Shown here one piece after another: positions 1-9,206 of a stretch of DNA of 64,000 nucleotides. The notes under the pieces are model-generated. The model saw only the letters and a list, made by a program, of their open reading frames with translations. It was not told the DNA's origin and searched no databases. The stretch is from positions 97,380,929-97,444,928 of the forward strand of contig CM066314.1 in assembly GCA_033807775.1 (NCBI GenBank), given 5' to 3'. Every line of letters starts with the position of its first letter. The first letter of the stretch is position 1. The stretch comes from Saussurea involucrata (Eukaryota; Streptophyta; Magnoliopsida; Asterales; Asteraceae). Position numbers and translations under genes: made by a program.

Positions 1-9
1 CACGTTTTT

Positions 10-240
10 TTGGTGCAATCGATTATGGATTCCCTTGAAGATGAACGTGTAGCATCTACTTTTCCTTCTTCAAATGTCGATCACAATGATTTTGCAAAGG
101 AAATTGAAAATCAAACTTTGATGAATGATATAATTCATCATGTTCATGATGTTTTTACCCAGACAAGTACATATTTGCAATTATGTGGGATTGAAGACGT
201 TTCTTTTCAGTTTGTGGATGATTGTAACCGGCCATCATGA
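10..240 (+). CDS. unrecognised short ORF, left flank
   Basis: An open frame of 76 codons ends in TGA at 238..240. The product is acidic, with a run of Asp, Glu, Asn and His residues, and has no signal peptide, membrane segment or motif I recognise. It lies outside the CopD LTR that starts at 522, so it could be the end of a host exon or a fragment of another repeat. The frame may continue to the left of the window, because only nine bases precede the first ATG. No function is proposed. Confidence 0.15.
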   Translation: MVQSIMDSLEDERVASTFPSSNVDHNDFAKEIENQTLMNDIIHHVHDVFTQTSTYLQLCGIEDVSFQFVDDCNRPS

Positions 241-285
241 AGTAACGTCGTAGAGATTATGATGTGCAGTATAATGCATGTGCAT

Positions 286-446
286 ATTAGAATTGCATAT
301 ATGCACACTTTACAACTGTATATATGCACATATCAAAATTGCACATATGTACATATCAAACCTGCATATATGCTTACCTTACAAATGCATATATGCACAT
401 ATCAACTGCATATATGCACATATCAACTACATATATGCACAACTTT
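286..446. repeat. degenerate AT-rich tandem repeat
   Basis: About seven imperfect copies of an 18-21 bp unit, core GCATATATGCACATATCAAC, lie head to tail. The last two copies are almost identical (396..432). The ATATGCACATAT core is nearly palindromic. The array lies just outside the CopD LTR and has no coding content. Confidence 0.7.
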
Positions 447-521
447 TTTAAGAATCCTTTGTTCCTCTGCTTCCACATCCAATGGATTATCCTTTGTGTT
501 TGTGAAGTTGAAAAATGATTT

Positions 522-762
522 TGTGGATCCCAGATTAGTGCAATAACAATAGTAACAATGATCAATAAGCAATAATCAAGATTGATTTCAACTCGTCATC
601 CATATATCATTCATAAACCATTCAGAGAGTTTTATAATGCATTTCACAATGATAAGAATGATTACCCCTAACAATAATGCTAAACAAAACTATTTATACC
701 CTTTTTAGGTATTTACATTTTCAACCCTTGAACTTCCATTCAATAAATATTTGGCCCTAACA
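522..762 (-). repeat. CopD 3' LTR
   Basis: It starts TGTGGATCCCAG and ends CCCTAACA, giving TG..CA ends, and is followed at once by a polypurine tract on the minus strand. At 241 bp it is short. A minus-strand TATA box (TATAAATAG, 690..698) supports a complete U3. The flanking pentamer at 517..521 is GATTT; its partner is not in the window. Confidence 0.65.
690..698 (-). promoter_or_regulatory. TATA box of CopD LTR
   Basis: TATAAATAG on the minus strand, inside the 241-bp LTR and oriented to transcribe leftwards, as expected for an element on the minus strand. Confidence 0.5.
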
Positions 763-775
763 ATCTCCCCTTTGG
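763..775 (-). promoter_or_regulatory. CopD polypurine tract
   Basis: Minus-strand CCAAAGGGGAGAT directly abuts the LTR terminus TGTTAGGG. It has the same position and AGGGGAGAT core as the tracts of CopA, CopB and CopC. Confidence 0.7.
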
Positions 776-807
776 AATTGAAGTTCGATGTCGCGCCAGT
801 TCGGAAC

Positions 808-905
808 TTATCTCTTTCTGAGGGCAAAAAGAATCTCAAAGCTCCGGATGGATCTGCGGAACTCGAGACGGTCTTCAACGATATCCAGGGCTTCTCGGGC
901 ATTTA
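808..905 (-). pseudogene. CopD ORF3, C-terminal end (left of CopA-1)
   Basis: In one minus-strand frame the sequence right up to the CopA-1 insertion site encodes a basic, Arg-rich end including RRSIRSFEILFALRKR, stopped by TAA at 808..810. It continues, one frame off, the ORF3 fragment that ends near 14386 on the other side of CopA-1, so a one-base shift had already broken the gene near 14394. A Leu/Arg-rich last block of this kind is typical of this ORF family as I remember it; that comparison is from memory. Confidence 0.5.
901..905. repeat. target duplication of CopA-1 (left)
   Basis: ATTTA, repeated at 14384..14388. The pair brackets CopA-1 exactly at its TG and CA ends. Confidence 0.9.
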
Positions 906-1865
906 TGTTGGTCCCGAAAGGCCTAAACAAGTTTGTAGAAGGGGGGGTTGAATACAAACACACTATTTTACTTTTCTAAATTGTTTATTGATAAATCATT
1001 AACAATTTACAGCTTGTTGCGGAAACAAGATTAAGGATAAACCTAAATCTAAACAAGTTGGAACACTAAGGTTTCTTGCACTAAGAAAGATATGGAGATT
1101 ACTAATAAAATCCTATCTTGAGAGAGATTTGAACTTGTCCAGAGTTAGCAAGTTACTTCAAATGAAGTGAGTTCATCTCTCTATATACTGCATGCATTTA
1201 ATGCAATTCAGTATACACTTTACACGTGTCATCAGCGGATTGGTTGCATGTCATTGACCTTTGTTGACAACCTTAGTAGCCGCAAGATTGAACAGTGTAG
1301 TATCAGAGTGGTTGTACGATTTCAGATTTTCGGAGGTTCTTTTCTGACATTTCGTACGGTGGCGTGCAAGGGAGGTTAAGACAAAAGTACTTTGTACGGA
1401 GGACTTCATGATAAGCTTTCGTTGATTCAGCGATTATCATTTACTATTCAGCGAATGATAAAGTTCAGCGATAGCTAAAGTCTTGTACTTGATACTTCAC
1501 GTTGAGTGGACAAATCTGAGTCTTCGCTGATCCGCATCAGTTCATTAGGAGACTTGTCGCTGGTTCTTGAGCTTGATCTTCGACTTCAGCGTAGAACCTT
1601 TGTTGACGTGAATCTTTTCTTCAGGGATCATAAGTAAACAACTAACTTATCAGCGATCACCATAAGGACTGAACAGACTCAGCGATATGGTGAACAGTGT
1701 TCGCTGAATGTTTAATCTAAAAGAGCGAGAGTTCCTATCAGCAGTACTGTAAGATCTTAGTACTTATCAGCGATAGTGAAACTCTGATACATATTGTTTA
1801 CTTACAATTTTCACTAAGTATTTAAGATAGGGTCATTATCAAATCACTGAGGGTTTGGATCAACA
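906..1865 (-). repeat. CopA-1 3' LTR
   Basis: A 960-bp LTR from TGTTGGTCCCG to GGATCAACA. It contains a seven-G run 35 bp from one end, a minus-strand TATA-like CTATATA complement at 1181..1187, and 11 copies of CAGCG or CGCTG by hand count. Confidence 0.95.
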
Positions 1866-1878
1866 ATCTCCCCCTATT
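1866..1878 (-). promoter_or_regulatory. CopA-1 polypurine tract
   Basis: Minus-strand AAATAGGGGGAGAT-type tract immediately before the 3' LTR. It is identical in CopA-2 at 45566..45578. Confidence 0.85.
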
Positions 1879-2132
1879 TGATTATGACATAGCAACAAAG
1901 AAAATTGCTATATAATGAAAACATAAGGATAAAAAGAACTCATAAAATATTTGTCCCTTTTACTGTTTTCTGGGATCTTTTCAGTACTGATGGAGTAAAG
2001 TACATTCGCTGAAATCTTTCTTTAAATCTTTGAATCAGGTTACAATATGAATAAGAAAGATTACAAGTACAAGCGAAATAAATTACAAGTACTGAAGGAT
2101 GACTGATACAATAGAGAAAGTGGTGATTGTTG

Positions 2133-3389
2133 TCAGCCTTCAAAGGGTTCTTCCTTAAAGAGAAGTTCATCAAGGGTTGTCTTTTCAGTTGGAATCATCC
2201 AGTCAGGAACCTTTTCTCCTTTATTCTTTAGCTTCAGAGCAGCTTCAAAAATCAAGGGTTTTAGGTGTCGTGCCTGAATGTCTTTTCTGATGTCGCACCA
2301 GTAGATGAGATCTCTGAGCTGTTCGATTGGAGTGATTGGAAGCTCAGCAATCCGTTGAAAGCATTTACGTCCGTCGTAGTCAAGAAAGAATATTCCATAA
2401 GGATTACTGATGACTTTACCAGGGACGAAAAGTTCACATGGTGGCAAAGAGATGTCAAGGGCAGATAGATCAGGATCAGGACCAAGTACTTCAGCGCGAG
2501 AGAAACCAATTCCAGTTTCATTTCGTATGACAGGACCTGAGTTTGAATCTTGACGTTTCTTCTTTGGAGAGCCCCTTTTTCTTTTCGGCTTTAGATCAGG
2601 AACAGGAGGAATATCCACACAAGAAGATATCAAATCGATCTGTCTGTTTATCAGCTTTTCGAAATGATCCTTGTACTTAGATTTTGATGGTTGGATAGCT
2701 AACCTCATCTCCAGCCATTCAGAGAGACCATACCTTTTTACAGTGTCAGCACGAAAGGTTTCAGATGAGCCATCTTCTCTGAACAGTTTGATGTCAACAA
2801 TAGGTACTCCGATGGAGGTTCTTCCAGAGATGAATACCTTGTTGATCTTCGCTGGACGATATCTGAAGTGGATTTTCTCTTTACACCAGATCAGGGTGGT
2901 CTGAGAAACTTCAGCTTTCTTTTCCACGATCTTCTGGGCTTGTTCCCAAAGCTTTCGTTGGACTTGAATGGGAATACGCTTCAGCTTGGGGTCTTTGACA
3001 GATTCTTGAGTGAGCTTGATGGCGTATTCTCTGTCTTTATCTTCAGCTTCCTTCCTTTCAGCGATGAGGCGTTCAGCTCTGAGATGATCCTGGAATTCAG
3101 CTTTTGAAATTCTGAACTTAGGAGGAACTGAAGGTAGTTGATCGCGCTTTAGAATGATTCGCTGATCCTCGAATCGCTTTATCATTTCTTCTCTCCTCTT
3201 TTGATCTTCTTCACTCAGCCTTTGAGGATCTGAGGAAGGTCTGTTTCTGTGCGAGAGAGATTGTTCTTCTGGTTCATCAGTCTCAGAGTTTAAATCTAAG
3301 ACTGGGATTATGTCTTCAGCGGTAGCTGGAATTATTGGTGAAGTCGCAATAGAAGATCCTTCAGCGATATCCTCAAACAGGGGAGAGGA
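2133..3389 (-). CDS. CopA-1 ORF3, putative second exon
   Basis: An open minus-strand frame runs from the proposed acceptor at 3390 to a stop at 2133..2135. The first in-frame Met is at 3185, but the frame is open upstream to 3389 without any ATG, which argues that it is an exon rather than a separate gene. The product of about 418 residues is highly charged. It has a Glu/Lys/Arg-rich helical stretch (first 130 residues), a segment with the motif FRYRPAKINKVFISGRTSIG, a basic nuclear-signal-like KPKRKRGSPKKKRQ run, and a conserved end with GIFFLDYDGRKCF. No signal peptide or membrane helix is visible, so the usual 'env-like' label rests on position only. The 267 bp between the stop and the LTR hold nothing I recognise. 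Confidence 0.55.
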   Translation of the reverse strand, partial: SSPLFEDIAEGSSIATSPIIPATAEDIIPVLDLNSETDEPEEQSLSHRNRPSSDPQRLSEEDQKRREEMIKRFEDQRIILKRDQLPSVPPKFRISKAEFQDHLRAERLIAERKEAEDKDREYAIKLTQESVKDPKLKRIPIQVQRKLWEQAQKIVEKKAEVSQTTLIWCKEKIHFRYRPAKINKVFISGRTSIGVPIVDIKLFREDGSSETFRADTVKRYGLSEWLEMRLAIQPSKSKYKDHFEKLINRQIDLISSCVDIPPVPDLKPKRKRGSPKKKRQDSNSGPVIRNETGIGFSRAEVLGPDPDLSALDISLPPCELFVPGKVISNPYGIFFLDYDGRKCFQRIAELPITPIEQLRDLIYWCDIRKDIQARHLKPLIFEAALKLKNKGEKVPDWMIPTEKTTLDELLFKEEPFEG

Positions 3390-3548
3390 CTAGCTGAAAC
3401 GCAGCGATTTTACAAATAAGAACTGGGTAGAAGAACTTGGGTAGAAAAGATAGAAAAAATAATGTGGATGTGTATGGTGTTTGTGGAATGGATAACTGAT
3501 TGTGTATAGAGATGTTCAGGGAAGGAATATAAGTAAAGTTTAGTGTAC
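3390..3548 (-). other. putative intron in CopA-1 ORF3
   Basis: Donor CAG|GTACAC and acceptor CAGCTAG|TCC lie on the minus strand, 159 bp apart. Both cuts fall between codons, so splicing joins the two open frames without a shift. The segment is pyrimidine-rich before the acceptor. The nearer acceptor, TTTCAG, would lead to an early stop. CopA-2 keeps the same donor and acceptor (47019..47169). Confidence 0.5.
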
Positions 3549-6195
3549 CTGACAAACCGGCTTTTCAAGCAAGATCGCCAGATTTTCATCTTCAGCGAGG
3601 CCTTTGCCTTTGCCTTTCTCAGCGCCAGAGGCTGAGGGCTTTGTCTTTGTCTTCTCCCCTGAAGGTTCTTTTATTGAAATACCTTTAAGAGCTTTGGTTC
3701 GAGGAGCAGGTTTGACAACAAAGAAATCATCGTCATCTTCATCATCATCATCGTTCCTTGGAGAGGAGGATGGTTCAGCTTCAGGGATGTCGATGTCTTC
3801 GTCTTCTTCTGCTTCGGATTCCTCAGCATCTTCTTCGAGTTGCTCCCCCTCAGATACAGAGGCGAGGTTCTCGGTTCCCTCGGGGTTTTCATCTCCCTGA
3901 GGTTCAGTAACTAGATCTTCATTACCCTCTCCCCTGATAGATTCATCATGGGAAAGGTCTTCAGCGCTTTTATTTTGATCTTCAGCGCTCTTCTCCTGTT
4001 CAACGCTCTTCTCCTCCTCTTTCTCATGATGGGCGGGGGAGGAATGGGTAGATTCAGCATTGGTGTTGTCTCTGTCTTCTGGGCCAGAGACTTTCACACA
4101 ACCTTCAAGCTTAGCTATTCTGTCTTCTAGGCCAGAAATAGCAGGCGTGATTTTCTTCAGCTCTTGGCGATCCTCTGCGGTGAATGAGTCCAAAATAGGT
4201 GCAGGGGCCGGAGCAGGAGCTGGATTGTTTGCCTTGTTCACCAGCGTCTCGATCATTGTCTTGACAGAACTAAGGTCGGTCTTCACTGAGCCCAAGTCGG
4301 TCTTGACCACTGACATATCACCTTCGAGTGTACTAACCGATTTCTTCAGCGTTGTAACCTCGCTGGAAACAGTGGAAACTGACGATTTGAGGTTGGTGTA
4401 GTCAGTGTAGATGTCGGAGAGCACTTTGGCAAAGTCGGCGAGAGTTTTATCAAGGTCTTTGATGTCATCAGAGGAGGCCTTCTTTTCCACCACAGCAGTC
4501 AGCTTCGTCAGATTCTCTCCAGCGTTTGTTACAGCTGTAGAGTTATTTGATAGACCGGTGGTGAGATCTGTAAGTTTCATCTCCATGGACTTCAAAGACT
4601 GGTTGATGTCTCCCAAAAAAGGACCTGTAACATATAAGTACTTGTGAACAAAGGAAAGCTCAGAAGTTTCAGGTTTAGTTACAGTGTTTAAGGTGGGATC
4701 TGTACCTGCAGGAGCGTTGACGAACTCATCAAAGTTTCGAGTCCCTCCATAGTGTTCCATATCTCCCTCAAAAGTTCCGTGAGGGATGGAGATCTCTGCA
4801 GGTCCTTTCTTCGTCATTCGCTGAGAAGCTTCAACGGTTTCTTGAATGATGGCATCTCCAGCTTTAACTGGAGGAGTGTCCAAAGAAGTAAAGGGAGGAG
4901 CGAAAGATAAGAATTGGGGTTGGGTTGCAAGTTCAGCGTTGGATTCGCTGAGAAGTACTTCATCAGTCTTTTGAGAGACTGAAGAAGGTTGGGTAGATTC
5001 CAAAGTTCTAACCTCAGCGTTTAAGGACGCTGAAGTAGGTTTAGAAGGAATGGCTTGAATTGGTGTGGCAGAGCGTACCACGGAACTTTCCTTCAGCTCT
5101 TCAGAATGAGCTGAGGAGTCTTCAGCATGGAGTTGCTGGGGTTGCTCCTTGGTTTTCTTAATCCTTTTGGAATCAAGAGGGGTAAGAGATTGTTTCCTTT
5201 TCTTAGAAGGAATGGATTTTGTGGCCTGGGAATCAGCGAGGGGTATTGTCGCTGAAGGAGCCACAGAAAGCGGAGAATTAAGTAGAGTGAGAAGGGTAGA
5301 GAGACGTACCTCGTTGGCGACAGGCTTGAAGTCGAGAACTTTAGGGCCAATCTGAGAGAGTTTCAGATCACCCTCTTCAGGATAGCTGTCCTTCAGGCCA
5401 TATTGAAAGATGGCGCTGATGAATCGTGGGTAAGGAACCCATGCTGGTCGGTCAGCGGCAGAATCAACACGTTGAATGAGGTCTTCATAGATGATGGAGG
5501 CCCAGTCAATGTTGAGACCTTTCAGCAGTGCGTAACCCATGGCCTGCTGAGGTTGAGCGGCTTGATCAGAAGATCCGGATTTCGCTGTCATGCAGCTGAT
5601 CAAGTGAGCGAAGATGAAGTTCATCTCGCCGGGCATCTTGGATTTCTTTATCAGCGTCAGCTTCTTCTCAGGTAGCTTGTCTCTTCCAGTCTCCCAGATG
5701 TAACCCATCGCATCAAGGAAAGCAATGATTTCTTCCCTGTCAGCGTGCTTCTTGTGGTCAGGAAATGGAATGAAAGGATTTTCTGAGGTAGCGTTAGGGA
5801 ATTTCAGAGCTTTGCGGATTATTGCGGGGGTTATCTTGATGGTTCCATACTCAGTATCGCTGAGTATGCAGTCGATGGTTTTAGATGGATCTTTGGCTGA
5901 GGGTAGGTCGGTGTGTCTGGCAGAGTACCAGAATTGGGATAATAGACGCTGACTGGCAGGAGGTGTGATTGTCAGTCCTGTGTAGATGGGGCTATTCTTC
6001 AAAAAAATTTACAGCGTCGTCTAGATGGGATACTTGCTTCCGAGGAGGAAACTCGAGAAGCGCTGAGAGGTTGTTTGCCTTTGTCCAGTCTAGTTGATCC
6101 AGCTCAAACTTAACCTGAGGAGCTTTGGTGATTTCCAGTTCCTCAGAATCAGCGGAGATGGACTCAGCGGTAACATTCAGCTTTGAAGTTGCCAT
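3549..6195 (-). pseudogene. CopA-1 ORF3, first exon with a frameshift
   Basis: The ORF starts at the ATG of MATSKLNV, but one extra base in an A-run near 6005 breaks it after about 65 codons; the remainder is open from 6002 to 3540. Order of parts: an N-terminal globular domain (about 260 residues, with FWYSARH and the IYEDLIQR motif), a Ser/Pro/Thr/Lys-rich linker, a heptad-rich coiled coil (SLKSMEMKLTDL to MIETLVNKA), an Ala-Pro repeat, and an acidic tail with a run of Asp/Glu. The coiled coil suggests oligomerisation. No hydrophobic segment for membrane insertion is seen. The N-domain resembles those of CopB (43661) and CopD (26662), and in memory resembles 'putative plant transposon protein' entries. 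Function is unknown. Confidence 0.6.
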
Positions 6196-6199
6196 TTCA

Positions 6200-6592
6200 C
6201 TGTATTATCAGTTCAACCAAAGATGTTAACAAATAAGAAATATCTTAATGTGGAAAGAAAATTTCCATTAAGATTTTTCGAATATTGTCCATTTCATTCA
6301 GACAAAAAAAAGTCTTAATGAAGATTAGGGTTTTTCTTGTTTTTTTAAAAAAAAACGAATATAACACCCATAAGCCTTGTATTCCAGTTTCTTAAAAAAA
6401 ATGGATACGAAAGAAGAACAAGTTTAAGATTTTAGATTTAAAACTTGAAGAACAACCATGAAATGGTTGTGTTTATAAAACCATGAAAGAAAATGATTTT
6501 ATTTTTGAGTTCTTTTGTTTGATCTTGTGTAAAACAATGATAAGATCGAAAACAAGTTATTCGCATTTGATAATAGATAAGAACATATTAAC
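6200..6592 (-). other. putative 5' leader intron of CopA-1 ORF3
   Basis: Donor CTCAAG|GTTAAT at 6592 and acceptor AATACAG|TGAAATGG at 6200 place the acceptor just before the ATG at 6195. The 393-bp interval is AT-rich and non-coding. CopA-2 keeps both sites (49777..50162). Confidence 0.45.
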
Positions 6593-6715
6593 CTTGAGTT
6601 TGATGAAGAAGATGATGAACAGTTCTTGAAGATTGAGAGCACAAAATGCAACAGTGTTCTTTTCTTGCGGAGAAAGATTGATTCGCGTAAAAGACAAATA
6701 TAAACTTTGAGAGTG

Positions 6716-6800
6716 TTTATATAGGAAGAGAGTAGAGAGAGAAAAACTTGAGCGGGAAAGTTCTTCATCATGACACGGACACGTGTTTGCATTTGATTGG
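6716..6800 (-). promoter_or_regulatory. putative internal promoter for CopA-1 ORF3
   Basis: On the minus strand, in 5' to 3' order, lie a CCAAT box (6800..6796), a CACGTG G-box (6785..6780), a CT-rich stretch and a TATATAAA box (6723..6716). Transcription would begin near 6685, giving a short leader exon, then the leader intron and the ORF3 ATG. The whole set is present in CopA-2 (50286..50370). Confidence 0.5.
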
Positions 6801-7206
6801 ATAGACAACGAAACGTGCAAACGTGTGTCAGAAAAAAAGCGTGCCTGGCGTTATCCGTTGCAATGACGTCACAACTGTCCTTTCACATTCTTTCGTTGTC
6901 TCTGAGGTTTTGAAAGAAAAACTCAGGGACTCTTTGGAAAATATGAAGCACTGAATAGAAATATCAGTGAGGGTTTTAAGAAATTTCAAAATATCGCTGT
7001 TAAGGAAGAGATATTCAGCGATGAAAGAATTTGAAATCTTGCATTTTCATGCGTTTTGTCAGAGAGAGAAAACATACCTTGATATCAGATTAACCAAATT
7101 TATTCAGAGAGAAGATGATGAAATGGATTGTACAAGTTTATTTTATCCGAGAGCCTATACAATAATGTATAAACGTATCGCTGATTTAATGTGAACCGCT
7201 GAAGAT
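6801..7206. other. CopA-1 spacer between pol and ORF3 promoter
   Basis: About 400 bp of non-coding, AT-rich sequence. No polypurine copies are seen here, unlike the corresponding spacers of CopB and CopD. Confidence 0.5.
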
Positions 7207-8709
7207 TTATCCTTCAAAGTTCAGCATTCCAAGCTCGCTGATGAGAAAGTTGAATCTTGTCTCATCAAGAGGTTTGGTAAACAAATCAGCTAACTGATAA
7301 TCAGTTGGGATAAAATGAAGTTCTATATCACCATTCATCACATGATCTCTGATAAAATGATATCTGATTTCTATGTGTTTTGTCTTTGAGTGTAGCACTG
7401 GATTGTTTGCTATAGCGATGGCACTTGTGCTGTCGCAATAGATTGGAATCTTGGAGAGCTGAAGATCATAGTCTAGTAGTTGATTTCTCATCCACAAGAC
7501 TTGAGAACAACAGCTTCCAGCGGCTACATACTCAGCTTCAGATGTGGAAGTGGACACTGAGTTTTGCTTCTTACTTGTCCAACTTACCAGCTTTCCACCC
7601 AGGAGCTGACATCCTCCTGTGGTGCTTTTCCTATCCATTTTGCAACCTGCAAAATCACTGTCTGAATAGGCGGTTAGATCGAATCCTGAATCTTTGGGAT
7701 ACCAAAGACCTAGATTCGCTGTACCCTTAAGATATCGAAAGATTCGCTTTACAGCTTTCATATGGGATATCTTAGGTTCAACTTGATATCGTGCGCACAG
7801 ACATGTTGCAAACATAATATCGGGACGGCTAGCTGTAAGATACAGTAGTGAGCCGATCATCCCACGGTACAGCGTGACATTGACAGGAACACCCTTTGTG
7901 TCCTTATCAAGTATCAGCGGTGGTGCCATAGGGGTTTTCATAGCTGAACTTTCAGTTAAGTCGAATTTCTTCAGCATATCTTTAACATACTTTCCTTGAT
8001 TTATAAAAGTTCCCTTTTCAGTTTGCTTAATCTGAAGACCAAGGAAATATGTTAGTTCACCCATCATACTCATTTTATACTCATCTTTCATTCTATCAGC
8101 GAAACGAGTACAAAGCTCAGGGTTAGTAGAACCAAATATAATGTCATCAACATATATTTGAACTAAAATGATATGACCTTTTATTTTTCTAAAAAACAAA
8201 GTTTTGTCAATCTTACCTCTCTCAAATTTTTCAAGGTGGAGATAAGTAGAAAGAGTGTCATACCATGCACGAGGAGCTTGCTTAAAGCCATAAAGTGCCT
8301 TATCCAGCTTATAAACATAACCTGGACGCTTAGGATCTGAGAATCCTGGAGGTTGTTCCACATAAACTTCTTCATTCAGCTTTCCATTTAGAAATGCTGA
8401 CTTAACATCCATTTGATGTACAGTAAAGTTTTTGTGTACAGCATATGCTAAGAAAAGACGAATAGATTCAAGTCTTGCTACTGGAGCAAAGGTTTCGTCA
8501 TAATCTATGCCTTCCTCTTGTCTGTATCCCTGAGCAACAAGACGAGCTTTGTTGCGAGTTACAGTACCATGTTCGTCCAACTTGTTTCGATAGACCCACT
8601 TAGTGCCTATCACTGTTTTGTCAGTTGGTCTCCGAACAAGTTTCCAAACTTTGTTTCTTTCGAATTCAGTCAGCTCTTCTTGCATAGCGCTGACCCAGTT
8701 TGGATCTCT

Positions 8710-8714
8710 GAGGG
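8710..8714. repeat. target duplication of the solo LTR (left)
   Basis: GAGGG, repeated at 9202..9206. CopA-2 has a single GAGGG at the matching site, so it is the empty site. Confidence 0.9.
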
Positions 8715-8770
8715 TGTTAGATCTGAAGTTTTGTCAATAAACCAAGTGTTGAAGATCTGATAAGAAGATT

Positions 8771-8882
8771 CAGAAGTTCTGAGAAGAAGAGTCAGAAGTT
8801 CTGAGAAGAAGAGTCAGAGATCTGAGAAAGAGAAGTCAGAAGTTCTGAGAAGCGTGATCAGAAGAATGTTCAGAAGTTCTGA
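8771..8882 (+). repeat. inverted-arm repeats CAGAAGTTCTGA in solo LTR
   Basis: Copies at 8771, 8793, 8837 and 8871, plus the related CAGAGATCTGAG near 8815. Each has CAGAA and TTCTG arms around a single central G. Confidence 0.85.
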
Positions 8883-9004
8883 ACTACCTATTCAGAACTT
8901 ATGACGAGTTTCGTTATTTAGTAATGTGTAAACTAATTAGGACACGTGTTATGTTCTTATTAGTCTTTCTTCTTTGTACTGTAGCTTTAAGATGTTTGTT
9001 GCAG

Positions 9005-9012
9005 TATAAATA
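9005..9012 (+). promoter_or_regulatory. TATA box of solo LTR
   Basis: TATAAATA on the plus strand, about 290 bp into the 487-bp LTR. Confidence 0.55.
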
Positions 9013-9201
9013 GAGTGGTTAGCACTACGTTGCTAACTGATTGATTTTCCATATTACTTGTATTCTTTCCTTGTAATCTTTGAGGTGATCTCTCTCTTAG
9101 ATCTGTAATTCTGTGCATCATTGAATACAATTGGGCTTGATCATACAATTTCTCAATTACTTCTTTCTATATTGATTGTAAGAATAGATCCTGTACTTTC
9201 A

Positions 9202-9206
9202 GAGGG
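9202..9206. repeat. target duplication of the solo LTR (right)
   Basis: GAGGG, matching 8710..8714. Confidence 0.9.

Larger units (their letters stand above)
8715..9201 (+). mobile_element. solo LTR of an unrelated element in CopA-1 pol
   Basis: A 487-bp block with TGTTAG..TTTCA ends and a GAGGG duplication interrupts pol and is absent from CopA-2. It has no internal region, so it is a solo LTR left by LTR-LTR recombination. A plus-strand TATA box (TATAAATA, 9005..9012) shows its orientation. Four copies of CAGAAGTTCTGA lie in its first 170 bp. Confidence 0.9.

Noticed and set aside
286..446. Short repeats that might suggest a CRISPR array
   Set aside because: Units are degenerate and contiguous with no unique spacers, in a plant retrotransposon context.
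1167..1379. Repeated 70-codon plus-strand frame in CopA LTRs (also 13710..13922)
   Set aside because: It is antisense to U5/R in the LTR, has no known motif, and is disrupted in the CopA-2 LTRs.
3604..4647. Ser-rich plus-strand frames opposite ORF3 (also 47219..48250)
   Set aside because: They are antisense shadows of the acidic and coiled-coil coding sequence on the minus strand.
2133..6195. ORF3 as a retroviral-type envelope gene
   Set aside because: No signal peptide, glycosylated ectodomain pattern or membrane helix could be seen; only its position after pol is env-like.
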